Shown here in pieces: positions 35,086-43,269 of a stretch of DNA of 64,000 nt. The stretch lies in assembly GCA_021647465.1 (NCBI GenBank), contig JAKIUQ010000003.1, positions 176,179-240,178 on the forward strand, read 5' to 3'. The notes beneath the pieces are model-generated. The model saw only the letters and a list, made by a program, of their open reading frames with translations, made no database searches and had not been told where the DNA came from. The stretch comes from Emcibacter sp. Its GTDB lineage: Bacteria > Pseudomonadota > Alphaproteobacteria > Sphingomonadales > Emcibacteraceae. A program made the position numbers and the translations under genes. Positions within the stretch are counted from its first letter, which is position 1; every line of letters starts with the position of its first letter.

Positions 35086-35649
35086 ATGGTTTTTCCAGAA
35101 ACGATAGAGACGGCGCGGCTGGTTTTGCGGCCCTTTGACCCCAAAGACCAGGACGGGCTTGTGGACATCTTTGGCAATTGGCAGGTCACCCAATGGTTGT
35201 CCACCAATGTCCCTTTTCCCTATACCGCAAAGGACGCTGAAAAATTTATCGCGAAAGCTGTGGCTGAATTCAAAGAGGGCGGCGCATTCTGTTATGCCAT
35301 AGAAGACAGGGAAACAGGCCGGTTAGCGGGTAATATAGGGGTGTTTTCACTAACAGAGGAAGTCGAAATGGGCTATGCCTTGGATCCGGCCTTTTGGGGG
35401 CGCGGCTTTGGCACCGAAATATTAAAAGCGATGACAAACGCGGCCTTTAAGACGGAAATCATAACCCGTATTATCGCCCAGACGGCCACCGACAATATTG
35501 GGTCACAGAAGATTCTGGAGAAAGCCGGCTTTAAACAGGCCGGCACGCCGCCGCCGGAATATGCGCGCTGCGGTCATAAGCAGGGCTGCAGCGAATTTTA
35601 CCGGCTGACCATCGAAGACTGGCAGAGCAAAAGCAGGAAAGACGTATGA
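35086..35649 (+). CDS. GNAT-family N-acetyltransferase (RimJ/RimL type)
   Basis: A 187-residue acetyltransferase of the RimJ/RimL-like GNAT group: ETARLVLRPFDPKDQDGLVD at the start, a beta-strand core with MGYALDPAFWGRGFGTEILK (acetyl-CoA-binding Q/R-x-x-G-x-G/A region) and DNIGSQKILEKAGFKQAG. Relatives acetylate ribosomal proteins or small amines, and the substrate cannot be told. It sits 3 bp after argJ and overlaps the mutT gene by 4 bp. In other alphaproteobacteria the same argJ-GNAT-mutT order occurs. Confidence 0.9.
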   Translation: MVFPETIETARLVLRPFDPKDQDGLVDIFGNWQVTQWLSTNVPFPYTAKDAEKFIAKAVAEFKEGGAFCYAIEDRETGRLAGNIGVFSLTEEVEMGYALDPAFWGRGFGTEILKAMTNAAFKTEIITRIIAQTATDNIGSQKILEKAGFKQAGTPPPEYARCGHKQGCSEFYRLTIEDWQSKSRKDV

Positions 35650-36089
35650 GCCAACTTTGTCCCGATAACCCAAACCGCGCCGTGGGGCCCGTGAAGATGG
35701 TCTTGGTCTCTGCGGTGATCATGATTGATATTGATGGCCGTATTTTGCTGGCCCAAAGGCCCAAGGGTAAAAGCATGGCCGGCCTGTGGGAATTTCCGGG
35801 TGGCAAGATCGAGGATGGCGAGACGCCGGAACGGGCGCTAATCCGTGAATTAAACGAAGAACTCAATATCGACGTGACCGAGGCTTGCCTCGCGCCCTTT
35901 GTTTTTGCCTCCCATACTTACGATGATTTTCACCTGCTCATGCCCACATTCCTCTGCCGCCAATGGGACGGCATCCTCACCGCCAGAGAAGGCCAAAACC
36001 TTAAATGGGTTAAAATACAAGACCTGAAAAACCACCCCATGCCCCCCGCCGACGAACCCCTCATCCCCATGATCCGCGATTTTTTGTGA
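35646..36089 (+). CDS. mutT: 8-oxo-dGTP diphosphatase MutT
   Basis: MutT hydrolyses oxidised dGTP to prevent mutation. The 147-residue protein has an intact Nudix box, GGKIEDGETPERALIRELNE followed by ELNI, fitting G-x5-E-x7-R-E-U-x-E-E-x-G/N-U. The N-terminus has ALINGRILLAQRPKGKSMAG-type text (DGRILLAQRPKGKSMAGLWE). It overlaps the GNAT gene by 4 bp and converges with the methyltransferase gene 12 bp on. MutT is the likely role, but other Nudix activities cannot be excluded. Confidence 0.9.
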   Translation: MSQLCPDNPNRAVGPVKMVLVSAVIMIDIDGRILLAQRPKGKSMAGLWEFPGGKIEDGETPERALIRELNEELNIDVTEACLAPFVFASHTYDDFHLLMPTFLCRQWDGILTAREGQNLKWVKIQDLKNHPMPPADEPLIPMIRDFL

Positions 36090-36101
36090 TGATTATAGGG
36101 A

Positions 36102-36986
36102 TTAATTCTTTCCCCCAAACATCTCGCTCAAATTCACCTTGCCCTGACCGGGTTTTAGGGGTTGTTGTTGGCTTTGGTGGGGGGACCAGCCCATGAGATA
36201 GATGATGTCGAAGGTTGTGGTGATGCGGCCTCGGGCATCCGAGAATTTTTCGTGATAGATTTTGGCGCATTCCATCATCAGGCGGCGTGACGTCAAGCCA
36301 CGGGACCTGTTGTTGAGGATATTCCCCTCGCCCATGCCTTTTAATTCCTGCATCAGTTTAAACGCATTTTCATAAGTGACGGTGATCCGGTCAGTATCAA
36401 CCACGGGCAGGGCAAATCCGGCGCGCTGCAACAAGCTGCCGCCGCTGCGCACATCCATAAAGGGCGAGATGCGTGGGCTGGCGCCGCCCCGGATATTAAT
36501 TTCGGCCTCCATCATGACGCGGCGCAGTTCGCTTAAGGTCTCCCCGCCCAGAAGAGCGCCAAGAAACAGGCCGTCCGGTTTTAAGGCCTGCATGATCTGG
36601 GCGAGGCACCCCGGCAGATCATTGACCCAATGCAGGCTTAAATTGCTGATGACCAGATCCAGCGATTGCGGGCGGTAGGGCAGCTGTTCCTCATCCGCCT
36701 GCACTCTTGCGCCAGAAGCCCGCTTCAGAAATTCGCGGGACAAATCCTGACTGATGACAAATTTATCCTTCAGCAGCCGGGCCATCTCCCCCTCATGGCA
36801 GCCAAGGTCCACGATATGTTGAAAGTCCCGCGTTATATCCTGAATTTTATCATGGAGCCGCGCGGCGACCTCCTGCACGAGAAAATTATGATCCGCAAAA
36901 TTCTTTGAGGCGCGGTCCCGGTTTTTTCTTAGGGCCGCGCGGTCAAAGATAATTGCCGGATTGTCAGGGGGCACTGTTTTTGTCAT
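36102..36986 (-). CDS. SAM-dependent methyltransferase-fold protein (NDUFAF5/BioC-like)
   Basis: A 294-residue class I methyltransferase-fold protein: FDRAALRKNRDRASKNFADH, motif I VDLGCHEGEMARLLKDKFV, then LDLVISNLSLHWVNDLPGCL and FLGALLGGETLSELRRVMME. It matches the alphaproteobacterial homologues of NDUFAF5, the mitochondrial complex I assembly factor that hydroxylates NDUFS7, and more distantly BioC. The downstream comF is divergent and next to it, as in other alphaproteobacteria. The exact reaction is an inference. Confidence 0.85.
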   Translation of the reverse strand: MTKTVPPDNPAIIFDRAALRKNRDRASKNFADHNFLVQEVAARLHDKIQDITRDFQHIVDLGCHEGEMARLLKDKFVISQDLSREFLKRASGARVQADEEQLPYRPQSLDLVISNLSLHWVNDLPGCLAQIMQALKPDGLFLGALLGGETLSELRRVMMEAEINIRGGASPRISPFMDVRSGGSLLQRAGFALPVVDTDRITVTYENAFKLMQELKGMGEGNILNNRSRGLTSRRLMMECAKIYHEKFSDARGRITTTFDIIYLMGWSPHQSQQQPLKPGQGKVNLSEMFGGKN

Positions 36987-37027
36987 ACTGTTTATATGGC
37001 ATTTTTACCGGGCGGGGAAAAGACCCA

Positions 37028-37780
37028 ATGGCGCTAATTTTAAAAACTGATCTAAAACGACATGTTTCGCATTGGGGGGCGAAGGTCCTTGATCATCTTT
37101 TGCCGTCCCGATGCTTGTCCTGCGGGACGGGGGCGCAGGATGCGGGGCGGGTTTGCGCCGATTGCTGGAAAAAACTGACCTTCATTCAGGGGCCGGTTTG
37201 CTATTGTTGCGGCTATCCGTTTGATTTTGATCCTTTGATGGAAAATTCTTTATGCGGGTCATGCTGCGTCAAAATGCCGGCGTTTGATCTGGCCCGGGCC
37301 GCCTTGCGCTATGATGATGGCTCGCGGGGCATGATCCTTTCTTTTAAACATGGGGACCGGACGGAATATGCCGATTTTTTTGCCCGGATTTTGATACAGG
37401 CAAGTCATCAGCTTGATCTGTCAAATGCCCTTGTTATTCCTGTGCCATTGCATAAACAAAGGCTCCGTAAGCGCCGGTATAATCAGGCCGCGTTGATCGC
37501 AAAGATTTTTGCCGAGGAAAAGGCCCTGCCTTATTTGCCCGATATCATCATTCGTGAAAAACACACGCCGCCCCAGCAGGGTAATTATCGCCTGCGAAAG
37601 AAAAATCTGGCGGGGGCCTTCAGGATTAAAGATAAATATAAAAATGAGTTTCAGGGCCGCAAGATCATCCTGATCGATGATGTTTATACCACAGGGGCCA
37701 CGGCGGGGGCTTGTGCGCGGATTTTAAAGCGCGGCGGTTCCGGCCCGGTGGAAATTTTGACGGTAACCAGAGTTTGTTGA
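37028..37780 (+). CDS. comF: ComF-family phosphoribosyltransferase
   Basis: A 250-residue ComF protein starting MALILKTDLKRHVSHWGAKV. It has N-terminal zinc-binding cysteine pairs (CLSCG, CADC, CYCC, CGSCC) and a C-terminal phosphoribosyltransferase domain with the PRPP loop KIILIDDVYTTGATAGACAR. VPVPLHKQRLRKRRYNQAAL is the family core. ComF is linked to DNA uptake in competent bacteria, and its exact reaction is unknown. An upstream frame to 36953 overlaps the divergent methyltransferase; the ATG at 37028 has a GGGG-rich leader and matches the family. Confidence 0.92.
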   Translation: MALILKTDLKRHVSHWGAKVLDHLLPSRCLSCGTGAQDAGRVCADCWKKLTFIQGPVCYCCGYPFDFDPLMENSLCGSCCVKMPAFDLARAALRYDDGSRGMILSFKHGDRTEYADFFARILIQASHQLDLSNALVIPVPLHKQRLRKRRYNQAALIAKIFAEEKALPYLPDIIIREKHTPPQQGNYRLRKKNLAGAFRIKDKYKNEFQGRKIILIDDVYTTGATAGACARILKRGGSGPVEILTVTRVC

Positions 37781-37793
37781 ATCAATCTGGTAA

Positions 37794-37822
37794 GATGAAC
37801 ATTGAATTTTAACCCGTTCATC
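37794..37822. terminator. weak hairpin after comF
   Basis: GATGAAC and GTTCATC pair across a 15-base loop just past the comF stop. There is no T run, so it is at most a weak terminator. Confidence 0.25.
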
Positions 37823-37875
37823 CTAATATACCAGAAATATTATAGTCCAACCCACAAAGAACAGAAGCCGAAACC

Positions 37876-38130
37876 ATGAAAAAAATTACCCTTTATACCA
37901 AAATGCTCTGCCCCTATTGCGCTGGGGCGAAAAGCCTGTTGAAAGATAAGGGCCAGCAATATGAAGAAATTGATATTGGCAAAAACCCGGATCAGCGGGC
38001 GGTTATGATCAAGCGGGCCGGCGGCGCAAGCACCGTGCCGCAAATATTCATCGGGGATGACTATGTGGGGGGCTGCGATGACCTTTATGCGCTTGACCGC
38101 AGCGGCAAGCTGGATGCCATGTTGGTATGA
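37876..38130 (+). CDS. grxC: glutaredoxin 3
   Basis: An 84-residue glutaredoxin: TLYTKMLCPYCAGAKSLLKD with the CPYC redox site at residues about 13-16, TVPQIFIGDDYVGGCDDLYA with the cis-Pro and GG glutathione-binding motif. It reduces protein disulfides using glutathione. It overlaps the nitrilase gene by 4 bp and is part of grxC-nitrilase-DUF1178, a set seen together in many alphaproteobacteria. Confidence 0.95.
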   Translation: MKKITLYTKMLCPYCAGAKSLLKDKGQQYEEIDIGKNPDQRAVMIKRAGGASTVPQIFIGDDYVGGCDDLYALDRSGKLDAMLV

Positions 38131-38996
38131 TGCCCCAAAATTCATCACAAAATAAATTTACCATAGGCCTTGTTCAGATGTCCAGCGGCAATGATGTTGC
38201 GGAAAATATGGCCTCTGCTGAATTCCTGATTCGCAAGGCGGCTGCTGGGGGCGCTCAAATGGTGATGACGCCTGAAATGACAACCTTGATCGAGAGGGGC
38301 CGCGCCGCGCTTTTGGCTAAAATATATTTTGAGGAAAATGACCCGAGCTTGCCGGTTTTTCAGGCTTTGGCAGAGGAGCTGGATATTTGGCTCGTGATCG
38401 GCTCTATGGCGGTGAAGGTAACAGGAAATTCACAAGATAAAATCGCCAATCGTTGTTATGTTATTTCGCCGGAGGGTCATATTGCGGCCCGTTATGACAA
38501 GATCCATATGTTTGATGTGGATCTTCCGGGCGGCGAGTCATACCGGGAATCCCAGGCCTATTCGGCGGGCGAACGGGCGGTGCTGGCGAAAACGCCCTGG
38601 GGCCCTGTGGGGCTTACGATTTGTTATGACGTGCGATTTCCCGATTTATACAGAAAGCTTGCGCAGGCCGGGGCGACCATGTTAACAGTGCCCGCAGCCT
38701 TTACAGAAGTGACCGGACAGGCTCATTGGCATATATTGCTGCGATCCCGGGCCATAGAAAACGGGGCCTTTATATTTGCTCCGGCGCAGACCGGAAGCCA
38801 CGTGAGCGCCCGCGGAGATAGCCGCAAAACATATGGTCATTCACTAATTGTTGACCCTTGGGGCAATATAATAGATGATGGCGGGTGTGATGTGGGGGTT
38901 ACCTTGGCACAAATCGACCAGTCGCTGGTTGAAAAGGCAAGATCGCGGATACCATCGCTGCGCCACGATCGCCCGTTTAAGCTGGGGGATACCTGA
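38127..38996 (+). CDS. carbon-nitrogen hydrolase (nitrilase superfamily)
   Basis: A 289-residue nitrilase-superfamily amidase with the Glu-Lys-Cys triad in MVMTPEMTTLI, YDKIHMFDVDLPGG and GLTICYDVRFPDLYRKLAQA. It is the Nit1/Nit2 branch, which hydrolyses deaminated glutathione, a damaged side product of transaminases. The neighbour grxC (4-bp overlap) supports that role. The C-terminal FKLGD is family-typical. Annotated elsewhere as deaminated glutathione amidase or omega-amidase. Confidence 0.9.
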   Translation: MMPQNSSQNKFTIGLVQMSSGNDVAENMASAEFLIRKAAAGGAQMVMTPEMTTLIERGRAALLAKIYFEENDPSLPVFQALAEELDIWLVIGSMAVKVTGNSQDKIANRCYVISPEGHIAARYDKIHMFDVDLPGGESYRESQAYSAGERAVLAKTPWGPVGLTICYDVRFPDLYRKLAQAGATMLTVPAAFTEVTGQAHWHILLRSRAIENGAFIFAPAQTGSHVSARGDSRKTYGHSLIVDPWGNIIDDGGCDVGVTLAQIDQSLVEKARSRIPSLRHDRPFKLGDT

Positions 38997-39021
38997 AAGT
39001 AATAATTTATGGGATTTAAGT

Positions 39022-39534
39022 ATGATAGTTTTTGACCTGAGGTGTGAAGATAACCATGTATTTGAAGCATGGTTTCAGAACAGCGATGCCTATGAAACGC
39101 AGGCTGAAAAAAATCAGGTAGAATGCCCCTTTTGCGGCAACAACAATATTTCTAAATCTCTTATGTCGCCGAATATTGCCGCCAAGAGTAATATTCAGGC
39201 CAGAGAGGCCACAGATATTTCTCATTTTGATCACCTTGAAAATCATATGGTGGCGGCCAGTGCAAATGTTCCGGAAACCATGGAAGCCAGTGCGGATGAT
39301 GTGAAGCGTGCGCTTGAGCATATGCATAGCACCATGAAAAAATATCGCAATCATGTGAAAAAAGAATGTGAATATGTTGGCGAAAATTTTGCCAAAGAAG
39401 CCCGGGCCATCCATGATGGTGATGCGGAAGTTCGCGGTATTTACGGGGAAGCAACGCTGAAAGAAACAGAAGATCTTTTGAATGACGGCGTTGATATTCT
39501 TCCTGTTCCGGGCCTTGGAAAACTGGACAGCTAG
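39022..39534 (+). CDS. DUF1178 family protein
   Basis: From the ATG at 39022 the product is 170 residues, starting MIVFDLRCEDNHVFEAWFQN and containing CPFCGNNNISKSLMSPNIA. The Cys residues (one early, then CxxC) look like a zinc ribbon. The C-terminal part has KKYRNHVKKECEYVGENFAK and ARAIHDGDAEVRGIYGEATL, all family hallmarks. An upstream frame extending to 38875 overlaps the nitrilase gene and is not the real start. Function is unknown. It lies 25 bp after the nitrilase gene. Confidence 0.9.
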   Translation: MIVFDLRCEDNHVFEAWFQNSDAYETQAEKNQVECPFCGNNNISKSLMSPNIAAKSNIQAREATDISHFDHLENHMVAASANVPETMEASADDVKRALEHMHSTMKKYRNHVKKECEYVGENFAKEARAIHDGDAEVRGIYGEATLKETEDLLNDGVDILPVPGLGKLDS

Positions 39535-39538
39535 GATA

Positions 39539-40222
39539 ATGCCAGACCTTTTTTGCCAGGATGATTTCAAGGCATTGGGGGTGATCATCGCTGGCGGGAA
39601 ATCCCGGCGTTTTAATGAGCCGACACGAAAGGCTTCCGTCCATAGTCGGCCCCCAACCCAAAATGACAAGTTTTTAATGCCTTTTGGCCCGTCCAGTTTG
39701 TTGGGTCACATTATTGACCGGGCGCAAAAACAAGTAGATCGTCTGGTCTTGAATATCAACGGCGATCCGGCCCGTTTGCCGGCGCATATAACGGCGCTTG
39801 GTATGGAAATCATTTCAGATGAGATAAAAGATATTGGCCCCCTTGGCGGAATATTAACGGCCTTGAAAATGGCCAAAAAAAATGAATTCAGCCATATTAT
39901 CACCTTTTCCGGTGACAGCCCGTTTTTCCCGCCTGATTATGCGGCGCGGCTTATGGCAGCCGTGGGGACAAGCGAAGCCAAAATTGCTGTTTGTCAATCA
40001 AGGGGCGCTGACGGCGAAATTCACAGGCACCCAACAATGGGCATTTATAAGGCAGACCTGCAAGATGACCTTGCGGCTTATATCCATGGCGGCGGCCGAC
40101 GGGTTATGGCATGGATTGCGGGGCAGCCCCATAAAGAAATTGTCTGGGACAACATATCTCCCGACCCGTTTTTAAACATTAACAGACGGGAAGATTTAAC
40201 GGCAGCTAAAAAATATCTATAG
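39539..40222 (+). CDS. mobA: molybdenum cofactor guanylyltransferase MobA
   Basis: MobA transfers GMP from GTP to molybdopterin to make the dinucleotide cofactor. The 227-residue product starts MPDLFCQDDFKALGVIIAGG; the longer frame to 39482 overlaps DUF1178 and is not needed. The core is intact: VLNINGDPARLP, HIITFSGDSPFFPPDYAARL and, later, HRHPTMGIYKADL. The N-terminal signature GG-x-S-R-R-F ... D-K-F-L is interrupted by about 16 extra residues, NEPTRKASVHSRPPTQN, between the two halves. fdhD lies convergently next to it. Confidence 0.87.
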   Translation: MPDLFCQDDFKALGVIIAGGKSRRFNEPTRKASVHSRPPTQNDKFLMPFGPSSLLGHIIDRAQKQVDRLVLNINGDPARLPAHITALGMEIISDEIKDIGPLGGILTALKMAKKNEFSHIITFSGDSPFFPPDYAARLMAAVGTSEAKIAVCQSRGADGEIHRHPTMGIYKADLQDDLAAYIHGGGRRVMAWIAGQPHKEIVWDNISPDPFLNINRREDLTAAKKYL

Positions 40223-41017
40223 AATTATCCGGCTATCAGGATCACAATAGATATTCATACCTTCTTTGCGGGTAAAGGCGATGAGGGTTAATCCGGCCTC
40301 TTTTGCTAATGATATGGCCAAACCAGTGGTGGCGGAAACGGCGGCGAGCAGAGGAATGCCAAAGGTTGCGCATTTATGAACCATTTCGAAACTGCAGCGG
40401 CTTGTGATCAGGGCAAAGCCATCTGCCGGGTTTATTTTCCCCCGCATCATATGGCCGATCAGCTTATCCAGCGCATTATGACGGCCAATATCTTCCCGAA
40501 CGCAGAGAATTTTACCCTCAGCCGTGACAAAGGCGGCGGCGTGCAGGGCACCGGTTTCTTTGTTCTTGATTTGTAGCTTCGACAGGTTTTGCATACTATT
40601 ATAGACAAGTTCAGCTTTAACTTTAAGTTGGCTTTTTGTGCGCTTTAAGGGTCTGATGACATGATCAAGACGGTCTGTACCGCATATTCCGCACCCGGTT
40701 CGCCCGGCCATTGTTCGGTTAAATTTATCCAGACGGGCAAAGCAATCAGGGTTAATTTCCAGAGCGGCGACAAGACCTTTGTCTTTTTCTTCAATGGTAA
40801 GGCCCATGATATTTTCCAGCCCGTCAATGATGCCTTCGGTCAGGCTAAAACCAATGGCGAAGTCCTTAATATCAAAGGGGGATATCATCATCACGGCATG
40901 GCTGAGGCAATTATATTCCAAGGCCAGAGGGACTTCGCTGGCCACAGGCCTTTCTTCGGTTTTTTGACTGCCGGGCCGCCAGATTAGCGGACGATATTTT
41001 TTTATGGCGCTACGCAT
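40217..41017 (-). CDS. fdhD: sulfurtransferase FdhD
   Basis: FdhD passes sulfur from a cysteine desulfurase to the molybdenum cofactor of formate dehydrogenase. The 266-residue protein contains CLSHAVMMISPFDIKDFAIG, the redox pair GRTGCGICGTDRLD, and KILCVREDIGRHNALDKLIG, SRCSFEMVHKCATFGIPLLA. The neighbouring mobA and the FdhD pair imply at least one molybdo-dehydrogenase elsewhere. I chose the ATG at 41017 over a TTG at 41035; its overlap with ubiG is 8 bp. Confidence 0.93.
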   Translation of the reverse strand: MRSAIKKYRPLIWRPGSQKTEERPVASEVPLALEYNCLSHAVMMISPFDIKDFAIGFSLTEGIIDGLENIMGLTIEEKDKGLVAALEINPDCFARLDKFNRTMAGRTGCGICGTDRLDHVIRPLKRTKSQLKVKAELVYNSMQNLSKLQIKNKETGALHAAAFVTAEGKILCVREDIGRHNALDKLIGHMMRGKINPADGFALITSRCSFEMVHKCATFGIPLLAAVSATTGLAISLAKEAGLTLIAFTRKEGMNIYCDPDSRIIL

Positions 41018-41801
41018 TAGGGGTCTTTTGCGCAAGAATCAGATAATTTACGGTAAAATCCTTGTCATCCAGCGACCATTGGCCGGACAAAGGGTGATAA
41101 ACCATGCCTTTTATATGGTTGGTGTCAAAACGGCTATTGCGGAGCGCGCGCGCAAGCTCTGAAGGTTTCAGGAATTTATGCCAGTCGTGGGTACCCTTTG
41201 GTAGCCACCGCATGATATATTCTGCGCCCGCAATGGCCATGGCCCACGATTTGGCCGTTCTGTTTAACGTTGACAGCAGCATACAACCCTCATCCTTTAA
41301 CAGGCTGTGACAGGCGTTGAGGAAAGACGGGATGTCGGCCACATGCTCAATGACTTCCATATTTAAAATGGCGTCAAATGTTTCGCCCGCCTCGGCCAAT
41401 GCTTCGGCGGTGATATTTTGATAGTTGATATCAAGGCCCATTTCGGTCGCATGGGCCTGCGCCGTTTTAATATTTTTTTCCGAGGCATCCGCCCCGATGA
41501 TGGTCGCGCCAAGGCGGCACATGGGCTCGGACAAAAGCCCGCCGCCGCAGCCAATATCTAAAATACGCAGGCCCTTCAAGGGCAGATTGATTTGCGGATC
41601 CCGTCCAAAATGACGGCACAGGGCATTTCTCGCATAGGCAATGCGGGTCGGGTTTAATTTATGGAGTGGTTTAAACGGGCCATTGGGGTCCCACCATGTG
41701 GCGGCCATTGCTGAAAAATGAGCCACCTCACCAGGATCAACAGAGGCGGAAATATTTTCAGAATTGGGTTCAAAATCGGTTTTTTTTTGTTTTTCTGTCA
41801 T
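41010..41801 (-). CDS. ubiG: ubiquinone biosynthesis O-methyltransferase UbiG
   Basis: UbiG catalyses both O-methylations in ubiquinone synthesis. The 263-residue protein has FSAMAATWWDPNGPFKPLHK, LNPTRIAYARNALC, the SAM site ILDIGCGGGLLSEPMCRLGA and MEVIEHVADIPSFLNACHSL. The C-terminal GMVYHPLSGQWSLDDKDFTV is also family-typical. It lies divergent to lysC. The synteny ubiG-lysC-ptsP is common in alphaproteobacteria. Confidence 0.96.
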   Translation of the reverse strand: MTEKQKKTDFEPNSENISASVDPGEVAHFSAMAATWWDPNGPFKPLHKLNPTRIAYARNALCRHFGRDPQINLPLKGLRILDIGCGGGLLSEPMCRLGATIIGADASEKNIKTAQAHATEMGLDINYQNITAEALAEAGETFDAILNMEVIEHVADIPSFLNACHSLLKDEGCMLLSTLNRTAKSWAMAIAGAEYIMRWLPKGTHDWHKFLKPSELARALRNSRFDTNHIKGMVYHPLSGQWSLDDKDFTVNYLILAQKTPNA

Positions 41802-42025
41802 TTTTTACGTCATGTCAATTCTGGTTACAGGTCACGCCATTTTTGATTGTCAGCAAGGGAACTTGTCCTTAATTTAACCAAAGTTTCATCTTATTCCAGT
41901 GAAAATCAAATTATATTTTATATTGTCTACTTGCACGACAGTAGCATAAACATATATGTATAGCGCGGTTTAGTCTGCCCACCGTTTACGCCTAGGCCAA
42001 GGATACAGGCAAAAAAGAGTTAAAT
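41802..42025. promoter_or_regulatory. divergent ubiG / lysC intergenic region
   Basis: A 224-bp AT-rich gap with promoters for both genes. No small ORF, hairpin or known riboswitch pattern (such as a lysine riboswitch) is visible; a TTGCAC near 41930 could be a -35 for lysC but no good -10 follows. Confidence 0.35.
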
Positions 42026-43243
42026 ATGTCACGAATAGTCATGAAATTTGGCGGAACATCGGTTGCTGATATTGATCGCATACGAATTGTTGCCGCGCGC
42101 ATTAAAGATGAAACCGATGCCGGAAATCAGGTTGCCGTTGTGGTTTCTGCCATGTCAGGAACGACAGATCAGCTGGTTAAATGGGCTTCGCAAGCCTCCC
42201 CGCTGCATGATGCGCGGGAATATGATACGGTTGTTTCGGCAGGGGAACAGATTACGGCGGGACTATTGGCGCTGGCCCTGCAGGATATGGGGGTATCGGC
42301 GCGGTCGTGGCTTGGATGGCAAGTGCCGTTCCATACGAATAATATTCACAGTTCGGCGCGTATTGAAAATATTGATACGGCTCAGATGATTGACAGGCTT
42401 GAAGATAATATTGTTTGTGTCATGGCCGGCTTTCAGGGAATTTCGTCTGATAACCGAATCACCACCTTGGGGCGGGGCGGCTCGGATACATCTGCGGTGG
42501 CCCTTGCCGCGGCCCTTGCTGCGGATCGATGTGATATATATACGGATGTGGAGGGGGTCTATACGACCGACCCCCGTATTGTTCCTTCGGCCCGCAAGCT
42601 GGATAAAATTACCTATGAAGAAATGCTTGAAATGGCTTCTTTGGGGGCCAAGGTCTTACAAACCCGTTCTGTTGCCATGGCCATGAATCACGGCGTGCGG
42701 GTTCAGGTGCTATCGAGTTTTACAAATACGCCAGGAACGCTGGTTGTTGATGAGGAAGAAATTGTGGAAAAGCAAGTCGTCAGTGGCATAGCCTATGCCA
42801 AAAATGAAGCCAAAATCACGCTGGTAGGCGTGGAGAATACGCCCGGCATTGCGGGAGAGATTTTCGGGCCGCTGGCCTCGGGTCATGTAAATGTGGATAT
42901 GATTGTTCAGAATATATCCGAAGATGGCAAGAAAACGGACCTGACCTTTACCGTGCCGGAAGGTGACGTGGAAAAGGCTGTGGCTATTCTGAAGGCCAGT
43001 GGTCATGTCAGATATGCCAAACTTATGGCAGACAAGGATGTTGTTAAAATTTCTGTTATTGGTGTTGGCATGCGCAGCCACGCGGGTGTTGCGGCGCGTA
43101 TGTTCGAGACTTTGGCGGAAAAAGGCATTAATATTCAAGTAATTTCGACCTCTGAGATTAAAATCAGTGTTTTGATCGGGGCGGAATATAATGAACTTGC
43201 TGTACGGGCGCTGCATACCGCCTTTGGTCTTGATTCTGAATAA
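42026..43243 (+). CDS. lysC: aspartate kinase
   Basis: Aspartokinase starts the lysine, threonine and methionine pathway by phosphorylating aspartate. The 405-residue protein starts SRIVMKFGGTSVADIDRI (ATP-binding KFGGTS), has TTLGRGGSDTSAVALAAALA and CDIYTDVEGVYTTDPRIVPS, and ends in two ACT domains that bind allosteric amino acids (DMIVQNISEDGKKTDLTFTV and GINIQVISTSEIKISVLIGA). Length is that of the single-function LysC type. It is 26 bp upstream of the nitronate-monooxygenase-like gene. Confidence 0.96.
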   Translation: MSRIVMKFGGTSVADIDRIRIVAARIKDETDAGNQVAVVVSAMSGTTDQLVKWASQASPLHDAREYDTVVSAGEQITAGLLALALQDMGVSARSWLGWQVPFHTNNIHSSARIENIDTAQMIDRLEDNIVCVMAGFQGISSDNRITTLGRGGSDTSAVALAAALAADRCDIYTDVEGVYTTDPRIVPSARKLDKITYEEMLEMASLGAKVLQTRSVAMAMNHGVRVQVLSSFTNTPGTLVVDEEEIVEKQVVSGIAYAKNEAKITLVGVENTPGIAGEIFGPLASGHVNVDMIVQNISEDGKKTDLTFTVPEGDVEKAVAILKASGHVRYAKLMADKDVVKISVIGVGMRSHAGVAARMFETLAEKGINIQVISTSEIKISVLIGAEYNELAVRALHTAFGLDSE

Positions 43244-43269
43244 TAACAAACAAATAAAAGAGTAAGGGA

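Noticed and set aside
41802..42025. lysine riboswitch upstream of lysC
   Set aside because: The gap is too short and AT-rich and shows none of the conserved L-box helices.
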